Part shown: piece after piece, positions 16,223 to 23,511 of the stretch
Position numbering within the stretch: the stretch's first letter is position 1
Layout: each line of letters begins with the position of its first letter
Assembly (NCBI GenBank): GCA_036839975.1
Contig: DAISVU010000016.1
Coordinates: 1 to 32,084, forward strand
Reading direction: 5' to 3'
Origin: RGIG7111 sp036839975
Lineage (GTDB): Bacteria > Bacillota > Clostridia > Peptostreptococcales > Anaerovoracaceae
Length of the DNA stretch: 32,084 nucleotides
Made by a program: the position numbers and the translations under genes
Notes under the pieces: generated by a model
What the model was told of the DNA's origin: nothing
Database searches by the model: none
Seen by the model: the letters and a program-made list of their open reading frames with translations, nothing else

Positions 16223-16768
16223 ATGATAAAATTTCAGATACGCGAATCTCACAGATATGATGATCTTGTGAGGCTTTTCATGTCCGAAGGACTTGAATTC
16301 AGTGAAGATGATCTTGCTGGAAACAGTGCGGTACCTACGGATATTATAAAATGCTGGGAAATAACGGTCGCAGAAGAAACGGATGTATTTGCAAAAAATG
16401 CCGATGAGGCTGAAGAAACTCATGTTGAGCATAGTAATACCCCCGGTATGAATGATGAAAAGGAGCGAATAGTGGGAGGGGCGGTACTCGCAAAACGTCA
16501 AGGAGAATATATAGTGGACGGCATAGCTATGGCAAAGGCGTTTCAGAAAGCCGGCCTTGGCAAAGAGCTGATGATGAGACTGATAGAGGAAACTTTGAAT
16601 TTGAGGGGCGACGCTATATATCTGGTGGCCAGGGCGCCGGGGTTTTTCGGAACTATAGGATTTGAAGCGGTCGATAGAGAAGATGCACCCGAATTTTTTG
16701 AATGCACCAAATGTCCGCAGCGTGGTGTGAGTTGCCATCCGGAGGTTATGAAGCTGCAGTTGACCTGA
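16223..16768 (+). CDS. GNAT-family N-acetyltransferase with C-terminal Cys motif
   Basis: 181 residues. The acetyl-CoA binding motif is seen in GIAMAKAFQKAGLGKELMMR (Q-x-x-G-x-G type) after the beta strand of VGGAVLAKRQGEYIVDG. The YLVARAPGFFGTIGFE stretch is the usual late GNAT region. The end holds a C-x2-C-x6-C arrangement (Cys161, Cys164, Cys171; ECTKCPQRGVSCHPEVM), which might bind a metal or act as a redox site. A hydrophilic, acidic insertion (about residues 54-78) interrupts the N-terminal half. AAAGGA sits 8 nt before the ATG. Substrate unknown; probably a small molecule or amino group of a metabolite. Confidence 0.85.
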   Translation: MIKFQIRESHRYDDLVRLFMSEGLEFSEDDLAGNSAVPTDIIKCWEITVAEETDVFAKNADEAEETHVEHSNTPGMNDEKERIVGGAVLAKRQGEYIVDGIAMAKAFQKAGLGKELMMRLIEETLNLRGDAIYLVARAPGFFGTIGFEAVDREDAPEFFECTKCPQRGVSCHPEVMKLQLT

Positions 16769-16884
16769 ACGTAAAGCGCTTCACGTCGATGTTATATATA
16801 AATAAGCAGATTAGATGCATGATACGGATTTATATACAATGCATTTATAAACAGCTGAATAAGAGGGAGAGATTTCGGATTTAA

Positions 16885-17544
16885 ATGACTAAAATAGATA
16901 CTGTACTGTTCGATTTCGATGGGACGATAATGAATACAAATAAAGTGATTATTAATTCCTGGCAGCATACATTTAAAATTATAGAAGGAAAAGAAGGCTC
17001 TGAAGAAGAAATATTAAAGACATTTGGTGAACCGCTGGAGATTACCATGGCACGGTTTTTTCCTGAAATGCCTGTGCAGGAAGCTGTAAGGATCTACAGG
17101 AGCTACCATTACGATAATTTTGAATCAATGATTGAACTTTTCTCCGGGATGCGTGAGCTGCTGACGGAGCTTAAGGACAGGGATTTCAAAACAGGTATTG
17201 TGACATCAAGACTGAGGAATACTACGGAACAGGGGCTTGAAAAGTTTGATATAAAGGATTATTTTGATATTATCGTGGCTTATGATGACACTGCTGAAAA
17301 AAAGCCGGATCCGGAACCGATCAATATAGCACTTGAAAAACTGGGTTCAAAACCGGAGACCAGCTTGATGCTTGGAGACACGAGGTTCGATATGGGCTGT
17401 GCAAGAAATGCCGGAGTGGTGCCGGTGCTGGCAGACTGGGCGGCCGCAAAGGGTTATGGCGAAGTTTCAGGCATGATTCAGCCGGATTACATATTGGAAA
17501 CACCGGATAACCTTTTTGCGATTATTGATGATATAGAATGGTAA
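16885..17544 (+). CDS. HAD-superfamily phosphatase (PpaX/Gph-like)
   Basis: 219-residue HAD hydrolase with a small helical cap. Motif I is FDFDGT (Asp10 nucleophile, Asp12 acid/base), motif II is GIVTSR, motif III Lys is in EKKPDPEPI, and motif IV is MLGDTRFDM. Relatives include pyrophosphatase PpaX and phosphoglycolate phosphatase; FDFDGTIMNTN with this cap resembles PpaX, but sequence alone does not fix the substrate. The ribosome site (GGGAGAG) is about 13 nt from the ATG, rather distant. addB begins 7 nt after its stop, so the two are almost surely co-transcribed. Confidence 0.9.
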   Translation: MTKIDTVLFDFDGTIMNTNKVIINSWQHTFKIIEGKEGSEEEILKTFGEPLEITMARFFPEMPVQEAVRIYRSYHYDNFESMIELFSGMRELLTELKDRDFKTGIVTSRLRNTTEQGLEKFDIKDYFDIIVAYDDTAEKKPDPEPINIALEKLGSKPETSLMLGDTRFDMGCARNAGVVPVLADWAAAKGYGEVSGMIQPDYILETPDNLFAIIDDIEW

Positions 17545-17551
17545 AGCGGCA

Positions 17552-20500
17552 ATGCTGTATATACATTACGACAGAGAGGATATAAATAAAGAAAAATTCA
17601 TATTTGAAAACATAAAAGGAAGGACTCTTTTGCTGGTGCCTGATCAGTTTACGCTCCAGGCGGAAAGGGATGCTTTTTTTTATTTAAGAAAAGAAGGCTT
17701 TTTAGATCTTGAAGTCAGGAGCATTTCACGTCTTATATCCGAAACTTTAAAAGAAACCGGGGGCGGTAAGCTCGATATGATAAATAAATACGGACGTCAT
17801 ATGTTGCTTTCAAAGATACTCAATGAAAAAAGCGGGGAGCTTAAATTATATAAAAATCAGGCGGGCAGGAATTCTTTTGTTGATATGTTGAATAACCTTA
17901 TATCTGAAATAAAACAATTTGATATTACCCCTGAGGAACTTAAATTAATTGCAGAAGAACGCGATGTGAACTCATTTCTGAAAATAAAGCTGTCAGATGT
18001 TGCAATCATTTACAACGAATATCAAAAAGCGGTTGAAGGAAAATATGTCGATACAGAAGACCTGGTGAATATTTTTGTTGAACGTGCATCAGCATCAAAT
18101 AAACTGAAAGAAAATGATGTATGGGTGTTTGGATTTGATAATTTCACACCTAAAAATCGTCAGGTCGTGATGCTTCTTGCGGGCATATGCCGTAATGTAC
18201 ATATCGTTGTTACTGCGATTAAGGATAAAGCAAGGGATTGCAATATTTTTGAGCTTACGAAGCGGGTGATAAGGCAGTTTGAGGAAGAAGCGGCAGAAAG
18301 AGGGATAGACTGCGTTACGGAAGCAATTCGGGAAAGTAAAGATTTTACAAGTGATATGTATGCATATAAAAAAAGTTCACTGGCGGCTCTGGAGAAAGAA
18401 ATATATGCGTATCCAATATCGGCGGTGGAAAACGACGATGGAATTACATTGGTGAGAGCCGCTAATTATTATGCTGAAGCGGAAAGTGCCGCTGCACACA
18501 TACTTGGTCTTGTACGGGGAGATAAAAACAGTGCGGGCGGTAAGGGTGAAGGATTAAGGTTCCGTGATATAGCCGTAATCTGTAATGACCTTGATGTGAG
18601 AGGAACGGTCATAAAGAGGGTCTTTGCGCAGTATGGCATGAATATATTTATTGACAGAAAAAGAAGTCTGATGCACAGTCCGGCGGTTCTTTACATAATC
18701 TCTCTCATAGGAATGACTTCTGGGAATTTTCAGCAGGGGGACGTCTTAAGATTTTTAAAAAGTGGGCTTTCGCCGCTAACCTGGGATGAGGTCGAAAATC
18801 TTGAAAACTACATTATTCAGTACAAGATAAGAGGCTTTCGATGGAAAGAAGAGTTTACACTTTATGACAGTGAACTCGGAGAGGAGGGGCTTGAACAGCT
18901 GGAGTCGAGCAGAAAGGTGATAGTGGAAACTGCAACGGCATTTATTTACTCATATAAGGGAACAAAAATGGCAGCTGAAAAGATTAGGGCAATTTATAAC
19001 TTCCTTGTCGATAAAGCAAGGCTTCCAGAGAAGCTGGAAGAGCTGGCGGCAAGGCAACAGGAGCTTGGACTCATGGATCTTGCGGGCGAGACGGTACAAG
19101 CGATGAATTACATAGTCGACATTTTTGATCAGATAGTTGAGATTATGGGAGAAGAGAACATCTCTGATGCAATGCTGGTTCAGCTGCTGGAGGCCGGATT
19201 TAATTCTATCGAAATCGGTGTACTGCCGTCTGCGGCAGATGGACTTGTTTTAGGTACTATGCAGCGGACAAGGACGACAAGTGTAAAGCATGTAGTTGTT
19301 ATAGGGGCGAATGACGGGGTCCTCCCTTCAGCCGGAACAGATGATAGTATTTTGTCGAGTGAGGAGAAAAAGAAACTTTTTGATGATGACGCTCAGATAT
19401 GTAAACTCGACGAGTTGAAGTCAGAAGAAGAAAAGGTTGCTATATACAGAAATCTTTCAAAGGCTCAGGAAGGTCTCTGGATGAGCTATTCGGGGTCAGA
19501 TGCGGACGGGCGTGAATTAAGGCCGTCTGCGGTTTTTAACAGAATAAAAATGATTTTTGATATTGAACCTGAAGATGACATCGTAAACAAAGGGATTGCT
19601 GAAGAACTGGTGCAGAGCAGGAAGTCTACCGCGCGCTATCTCACGGAGGCGATGCGTATTCAATATGAAATGTCAGCCTCAATGAACAACAAACTGCATA
19701 GGGAAGGCAAGCAGAATAAAAATGTTAATACGCATCAAGAGGATTTGGATGTTCAACTTGAAAGAGCATCAGCCCGGGAACGTGAGTTATGGGTTAATGT
19801 CGCAGCATGGTACAGAGAAAACGATCCCGAGACTTTGAAAATGATGGCCGGAGGACTTTCTTTTACAAACAAGATGGAAAAACTGGGTGCAGATACTGTG
19901 AAAAAACTCTTGAAAAAGACTGAAAGCGATGAACTGGTGATTTCACCATCAGCTCTTGAAAGCTATGCCAGATGTCCGTTTGCGTATTTTATAAATTATG
20001 CTCTCAGACCAACGGAACGCAGAGTGTTCGAAATGGGCGCGAGAGATATAGGGGAGATGTATCACAATGCTATTATGGAGAGCTCAGAAAGGCTGACTGA
20101 CGAGGGGATTGCGATAACTGATAAGTACTCAAGTTGGATGACGGTTGAAAGAGATGCGTGTGATGTTATGGTGGGAGAGATCATCGACAGCTTGGCCGCA
20201 AGTGACAACAAAGGAGTTATGAAAACCGATAATGAAGCCGGATATAGAATAGAACGTCTTAAACGGATATGTAAAGAAACAATGTGGGAACTTGTAGAAA
20301 ATGTGCGTGGGCAAAAGATAAACAGCATAGTTTATGAAAAATTGTTCGGACGTGGAAGCAGCCTGCCGCCGATTAAGATACAGGCAGGTGACAGCCGTAT
20401 ATATATAGAAGGAAAGATCGACAGAGCTGATATGATGTGTGATAATCGTGTAAAGGTTATAGATTATAAAACAGGTAATGAAAAATTCAGAAAAGAAGAA

Positions 20501-20935
20501 GTCGAAGCCGGATGGAAACTGCAGCTAATGCTGTATTTAAAGGCTTTGAGCGAGAAACGCCAGCCGGCGGGCGTCTATTATTTCAGAATAAAAGAACCGT
20601 ATATAGATATGTCGAGCGAAGTGCGAAGACAGATTAGCGAAAAGATCGCTGATAAAATCAAAAAAAATTTTGATTTTATCGGCGTGAGTGTGCTCGGCGA
20701 GGATCAGGATGCATCGAACAGAATGATCGGGAAAATGATGACCGTTCAGGAATTCAGCGAATTTACAAATAATGTTGACAAGACTGTAAACGATCTTTGT
20801 GCACGTATTTCTGAAGGGGACATAAGTATAAAACCGAAGATAACAAAAGAAATGTCGGCATGTACATATTGCCGGTTTAGCAGGATATGCATGTTTGATA
20901 TTGCATTTTCGGGCTGTAGCTATGAGAAAGTCTAG
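17552..20935 (+). CDS. addB: AddB-type helicase-exonuclease subunit lacking the N-terminal P-loop
   Basis: 1127 residues, family length. The N-terminus has LLLVPDQFTLQAERDAF and the middle has SPAVLYIISLIGM plus VIGANDGVLPS-type inactivated-helicase sequence. The C-terminal RecB-like nuclease has GKIDRAD and IDYKTG (Asp971, Lys973) then QLMLYL. Four iron-sulfur cysteines match AddB: Cys808 (YARCPFAYF) and Cys1104/1107/1113 (CTYCRFSRIC). The usual GRAGSGKS Walker A at the extreme N-terminus is absent; that position reads YDREDINK. A stop codon 18 nt before the ATG excludes a longer protein. It should process double-strand breaks to Chi-bound 3' tails together with AddA, whose gene is not adjacent. 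No clear ribosome site; probably translationally coupled to the HAD gene. Confidence 0.9.
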   Translation: MLYIHYDREDINKEKFIFENIKGRTLLLVPDQFTLQAERDAFFYLRKEGFLDLEVRSISRLISETLKETGGGKLDMINKYGRHMLLSKILNEKSGELKLYKNQAGRNSFVDMLNNLISEIKQFDITPEELKLIAEERDVNSFLKIKLSDVAIIYNEYQKAVEGKYVDTEDLVNIFVERASASNKLKENDVWVFGFDNFTPKNRQVVMLLAGICRNVHIVVTAIKDKARDCNIFELTKRVIRQFEEEAAERGIDCVTEAIRESKDFTSDMYAYKKSSLAALEKEIYAYPISAVENDDGITLVRAANYYAEAESAAAHILGLVRGDKNSAGGKGEGLRFRDIAVICNDLDVRGTVIKRVFAQYGMNIFIDRKRSLMHSPAVLYIISLIGMTSGNFQQGDVLRFLKSGLSPLTWDEVENLENYIIQYKIRGFRWKEEFTLYDSELGEEGLEQLESSRKVIVETATAFIYSYKGTKMAAEKIRAIYNFLVDKARLPEKLEELAARQQELGLMDLAGETVQAMNYIVDIFDQIVEIMGEENISDAMLVQLLEAGFNSIEIGVLPSAADGLVLGTMQRTRTTSVKHVVVIGANDGVLPSAGTDDSILSSEEKKKLFDDDAQICKLDELKSEEEKVAIYRNLSKAQEGLWMSYSGSDADGRELRPSAVFNRIKMIFDIEPEDDIVNKGIAEELVQSRKSTARYLTEAMRIQYEMSASMNNKLHREGKQNKNVNTHQEDLDVQLERASARERELWVNVAAWYRENDPETLKMMAGGLSFTNKMEKLGADTVKKLLKKTESDELVISPSALESYARCPFAYFINYALRPTERRVFEMGARDIGEMYHNAIMESSERLTDEGIAITDKYSSWMTVERDACDVMVGEIIDSLAASDNKGVMKTDNEAGYRIERLKRICKETMWELVENVRGQKINSIVYEKLFGRGSSLPPIKIQAGDSRIYIEGKIDRADMMCDNRVKVIDYKTGNEKFRKEEVEAGWKLQLMLYLKALSEKRQPAGVYYFRIKEPYIDMSSEVRRQISEKIADKIKKNFDFIGVSVLGEDQDASNRMIGKMMTVQEFSEFTNNVDKTVNDLCARISEGDISIKPKITKEMSACTYCRFSRICMFDIAFSGCSYEKV

Positions 20936-20942
20936 TTTGTTC

Positions 20943-20972
20943 TTGACGAATGCCCTTATTGCATAGTAAAAT
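20943..20972 (+). promoter_or_regulatory. Promoter of tRNA-Thr
   Basis: TTGACG (20943-20948), an 18-bp spacer and TAAAAT (20967-20972). Start of transcription expected near 20979, some 50 nt before the mature tRNA. It begins only 8 nt after the addB stop. Confidence 0.7.
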
Positions 20973-21028
20973 CATTTCATGGCTTGCATTCTGACAGATG
21001 CTTTGTAATTAACGAAAACCTGTAATAT

Positions 21029-21104
21029 GCTACTGTAGCTCATCCGGTAGAGCAGCACATTCGTAACGTGCAGGTGGCCGGTTCGACTCCGGCCAGTAGC
21101 TCCA
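21029..21104 (+). tRNA. tRNA-Thr (anticodon CGU)
   Basis: Complete cloverleaf: acceptor GCTACTG with CAGTAGC (7 bp), D arm GCTC/GAGC, anticodon stem GCACA/CGTGC with an A-C mismatch at its loop end, loop TTCGTAA giving anticodon CGT, T arm GCCGG/CCGGC around TTCGACT, discriminator T and an encoded CCA. It reads ACG codons. It stands alone with its own promoter and terminator. Confidence 0.95.
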
Positions 21105-21112
21105 ATAAGATC

Positions 21113-21153
21113 GCTTAAATTTTCGATGTCGTTCGACAGTTTAAGCAATTTTT
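21113..21153 (+). terminator. Intrinsic terminator after tRNA-Thr
   Basis: Stem GCTTAAA (21113-21119) with TTTAAGC (21140-21146), with a smaller inner dyad (TCGA...TCGA), then AATTTTTGTTTT. Confidence 0.75.
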
Positions 21154-21204
21154 GTTTTGAAATACACAAAAGCAGATGGCCGGATTAAAAATAAAGTTGC
21201 GCTT

Positions 21205-21233
21205 TTGTGCTAAAAGGGTTTTTATGCGATAAT
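21205..21233 (+). promoter_or_regulatory. Promoter of the alpha/beta hydrolase gene
   Basis: TTGTGC (21205-21210), a 17-bp spacer and GATAAT (21228-21233), 70 nt before the start codon. Confidence 0.55.
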
Positions 21234-21303
21234 ATCATCGAAATTAAATTGTAAATACCGGTAAATATATTAAAAAATAATCACCAGAGAAGGGAATTAA
21301 AAT

Positions 21304-22035
21304 ATGAGTAAGTATATACCGCCGTATAACAGTAAAATAACGGGTAAAGAAAAGAAGATCGTTATAGTAAGTCACGGATTCGGGACAAGCAAGATGGCGA
21401 ATACGACGCAATTACTCATGGATATATGGCCGGCTAAAGGCGTGGGCGTTATAGCATACGATTTTCCGGGGCACGGCGACAGCGTTGAGGACGACCCTCC
21501 TCTTACTGTCAGAAACTGTGTAGAAACACTTGAAAATGTAGAAACCCTCATAGCGGAGAAATATCCTGAAGCTAAAATACTTTATTTCAGTTCAAGTTTT
21601 GGTGCGTATATCACGTTGCTTTACCTTACATATAGAGAACACAGGGGGCTTAAGGCATTCCTGCGAAGCACGGCTGTAAATATGCCTGAAAAATTTCAGA
21701 ACTATTTAAAACAGGAACAGGCGGATTTTCATGATAAAGGATATACTATAATCGATAACGAATATGATCAGGGAATCAAAGTCACAACAGAATTAATATC
21801 GGAATCTGCAGATGAGAAAAATGATGTGTTCAAAGTATACAAACCCGGAAAGATAACTGTTCATATGATACACGGAGAAAACGATGAGGTCATTGACTTT
21901 GAAGCGGCAAAGCAATTTGCGGAGCAGTTCGGCGTGCCTATTACGCAGGTTGAAGGCGGCGATCACAGACTTAGTATGCCGGGTGGGGAAGACAAGGTGG
22001 TTTTTGCTGCTGAGAAATTATTTGGCATTGTATGA
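21304..22035 (+). CDS. Alpha/beta-hydrolase (serine esterase/lipase-like)
   Basis: 243-residue cytosolic alpha/beta hydrolase. The oxyanion loop is IVSHGFGTSK. The YDFPGHGDS strand-turn is typical of small-molecule hydrolases. The nucleophile elbow is YFSSSFGAY (Ser98), reading S-x-S-x-G where G-x-S-x-G is usual. The acid is in IHGENDEVIDF and the base His is in GGDHRLS. No signal peptide. AAGGGA sits before the ATG. It is monocistronic by position: a tRNA terminator lies upstream and a long non-coding stretch downstream. Substrate unknown. Confidence 0.87.
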   Translation: MSKYIPPYNSKITGKEKKIVIVSHGFGTSKMANTTQLLMDIWPAKGVGVIAYDFPGHGDSVEDDPPLTVRNCVETLENVETLIAEKYPEAKILYFSSSFGAYITLLYLTYREHRGLKAFLRSTAVNMPEKFQNYLKQEQADFHDKGYTIIDNEYDQGIKVTTELISESADEKNDVFKVYKPGKITVHMIHGENDEVIDFEAAKQFAEQFGVPITQVEGGDHRLSMPGGEDKVVFAAEKLFGIV

Positions 22036-22177
22036 TCAGCGTATTACATGTTGCATTGAGCCTGAAGATTTAAATGTGGCAAAGCCGTATCATATGATAA
22101 GTGTGATGACATTACATACATGATTTAACATGGTGTACAGCTGCAAAAGCAAATTGAAAAAACTTTGTAAAAACGTA

Positions 22178-22206
22178 TTGACATATGATGAAAATAGCGT
22201 TAATGT
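22178..22206 (+). promoter_or_regulatory. Strong promoter with no gene downstream
   Basis: Perfect -35 TTGACA (22178-22183), a 17-bp spacer and TAATGT (22201-22206). It points into a stretch without an open frame that ends in an intrinsic terminator at 22354-22405. Confidence 0.55.
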
Positions 22207-22212
22207 ATAAAT

Positions 22213-22405
22213 GGTTAGCGAAGGGCAACCGCTTGTGCGATTATAGATATAAAGTTAATGATTTAAGGCATAAGACTTTAAATAGAATAGGTTTTCGGGT
22301 ATGCATTTTTTAAATAAATCGACATGGTAAGACATACGGTCAATATAAGATCAAACAGTTAAGAGAAAGTTGTTAAAGATATGATCAATCTAACTGTTTT
22401 TTTTT
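22213..22405 (+). ncRNA. Candidate small RNA or leader RNA (unassigned)
   Basis: About 190 nt from the promoter at 22178-22206 to the T-tract at 22397-22405, without a plausible reading frame. The 5' part contains GGTTAGCGAAGGGCAACC, and a GCATA/TATGC pairing lies further on. I compared it from memory with 6S, SRP RNA, tmRNA, the T-box and common metal, cyclic-dinucleotide and cofactor riboswitches and found no match. It could be an independent sRNA or an attenuated leader of feoA, which starts 267 nt beyond the terminator. Confidence 0.35.
22354..22405 (+). terminator. Intrinsic terminator with competing downstream arms
   Basis: AACAGTTA (22354-22361) pairs with TAACTGTT (22391-22398), followed by an unbroken T run to 22405. 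The 3' arm can alternatively pair as ATCTAACTG (22388-22396) with CAGTTAGAT (22413-22421). The latter can also pair with CTAACT (22426-22431). Confidence 0.55.
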
Positions 22406-22671
22406 AGGGATGCAGTTAGATCAAACTAACTTGCTGAAGCGTATATGTGCACAAATAATGGAATTTTAAAGGACGATATTTTATACCGAACAGGATTTTG
22501 CAAAAGATGGCACAGTGTCGGGCTGATCTGTTTAGAACATGTATGGTCGGCATAATCGATTTTTTTTAGACATTATGTTATATAAATCTGTCTTGAAAAA
22601 AGAAAGCCGTGTAGGGCTAACCGATTTTTTAAAAACCATTTTACAAAAGTTTTAACTGTATTGGGGGATGT
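22406..22671. other. Non-coding stretch upstream of feoA
   Basis: No coding region is seen. It has two T-runs after weak hairpins: one near 22550-22567 (GGTCG/CGATT with two G-U pairs, then T8) and one near 22611-22632 (AGCC...GGCT, then T6). It also has an AGACA...TGTCT dyad at about 22569-22594. No convincing feoA promoter could be placed. Confidence 0.35.
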
Positions 22672-22887
22672 ATGGTGCCACTCATATTTGCAGATACGGG
22701 CAAGAAAATTTTGATTCGCAAGGTGGGCGGAAACGGAAAAACAAGAAGATTTCTCGGAAGCCTGGGGTTTGTAGAAGGCGGAGAGATCACGGTTATCTCG
22801 GAAAATTCGGGTAACCTCATAGTTAATGTCAAGGATGCCAGAGTTGCGGTTAATCGTGATATGGCGAGCAAAATAATTGTGGATTAG
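22672..22887 (+). CDS. feoA: FeoA domain protein (first copy)
   Basis: 71-residue cytosolic SH3-like FeoA protein. FeoA binds the FeoB G-domain side and is needed for ferrous iron uptake. Visible family pattern: GNGKTRRFLGSLGFVEGGEITVI (the R-R/L-G-x-x-x-G turn) and the closing VAVNRDMASKIIV. The ATG at 22672 has GGGGG four bases upstream; an overlapping earlier ATG is in another frame. This copy is more divergent than the second one and 257 nt separate the two. Confidence 0.88.
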   Translation: MVPLIFADTGKKILIRKVGGNGKTRRFLGSLGFVEGGEITVISENSGNLIVNVKDARVAVNRDMASKIIVD

Positions 22888-22960
22888 CTGTGCTGTATGC
22901 GTACGCGATGACATGCGAGCCGCAACATTGGAATTATTGCCGCCGTTGCTCAATCGCCTT

Positions 22961-22991
22961 TTGCAATTGTTATATGCGTGATTGATAATCA
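22961..22991 (+). promoter_or_regulatory. Possible internal promoter with overlapping dyad, before second feoA
   Basis: TTGCAA (22961-22966), a 17-bp spacer and GATAAT (22984-22989). The dyad TGATT-GAT-AATCA (22979-22991) covers the -10 box and resembles half of a Fur-type operator (GATAAT-rich). Iron control is inferred from the downstream genes. Confidence 0.4.
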
Positions 22992-23144
22992 CAGAGAGTA
23001 TAAGGTTATTGTATATAATAGATAGGGCTGTTTTTAATAAACTGAGAGACAAATTATTAAAAGACGGCAATGTGTTAAAGGCTGCAAAATCTGATTCAGG
23101 CACGGTCTGAAAGATTCTATGCGGAACAAAACAAGGAGACAGAA

Positions 23145-23366
23145 GTGAACACTCTTAAAGATGTACAGGTCGGTAAAACAGCAACGGTAAAAAAGCTTCA
23201 TGGTGAAGGAGCTGTAAAAAGAAGGATTATGGATATGGGAATCACAAAGGGCGTTGAAGTATTTATAAGAAAAGTGGCCCCACTGGGAGATCCCGTTGAA
23301 GTAAATCTGAGAGGCTATGAACTGTCCATCCGCAAAACGGAGGCAGAACTCATAGAGGTGGAGTGA
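23145..23366 (+). CDS. feoA: FeoA domain protein (second copy)
   Basis: 73 residues, GTG start with AAGGAG seven bases upstream. Sequence is a textbook FeoA: LKDVQVGKTATVKKLHGEG, then VKRRIMDMGITKGVEV, PLGDPVEVNLRGYELSIRK and the final ELIEVE. It likely partners FeoB, which starts 145 nt downstream. Having two separate FeoA proteins is common in Clostridia and may reflect distinct roles. Confidence 0.95.
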   Translation: MNTLKDVQVGKTATVKKLHGEGAVKRRIMDMGITKGVEVFIRKVAPLGDPVEVNLRGYELSIRKTEAELIEVE

Positions 23367-23385
23367 AAAGCAAACGTAAACGTCA

Positions 23386-23411
23386 GCGGGTGCCGTATTG
23401 TCGGCACCCGC
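23386..23411 (+). promoter_or_regulatory. GC-rich hairpin between feoA and feoB
   Basis: A perfect 10-bp stem GCGGGTGCCG / CGGCACCCGC with a 6-nt loop (TATTGT), 19 nt after the feoA stop. It is followed by AAAATC, not a T-run, on the plus strand, so it is not a standard terminator. It may stabilise the feoA mRNA end, be a processing site, or bind a protein. Confidence 0.5.
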
Positions 23412-23511
23412 AAAATCTCCAAAATTGAAAGATAATCAGAACTTGGCGAACTGGCAAATGCGTGCGGTTCGCTTGGCGGATATAAAATGTTTTATATGGA
23501 GGTATTAATCA

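Noticed and set aside
20972..21169. 65-codon minus-strand frame across tRNA-Thr
   Set aside because: It is the reverse complement of the tRNA (the familiar SRTGHLHVTNVLLYRMSYS artefact) and has no ribosome site.
23386..23411. Hairpin as a terminator of the feoA transcript
   Set aside because: There is no T-run after the stem on the plus strand. On the minus strand there is no gene to terminate.
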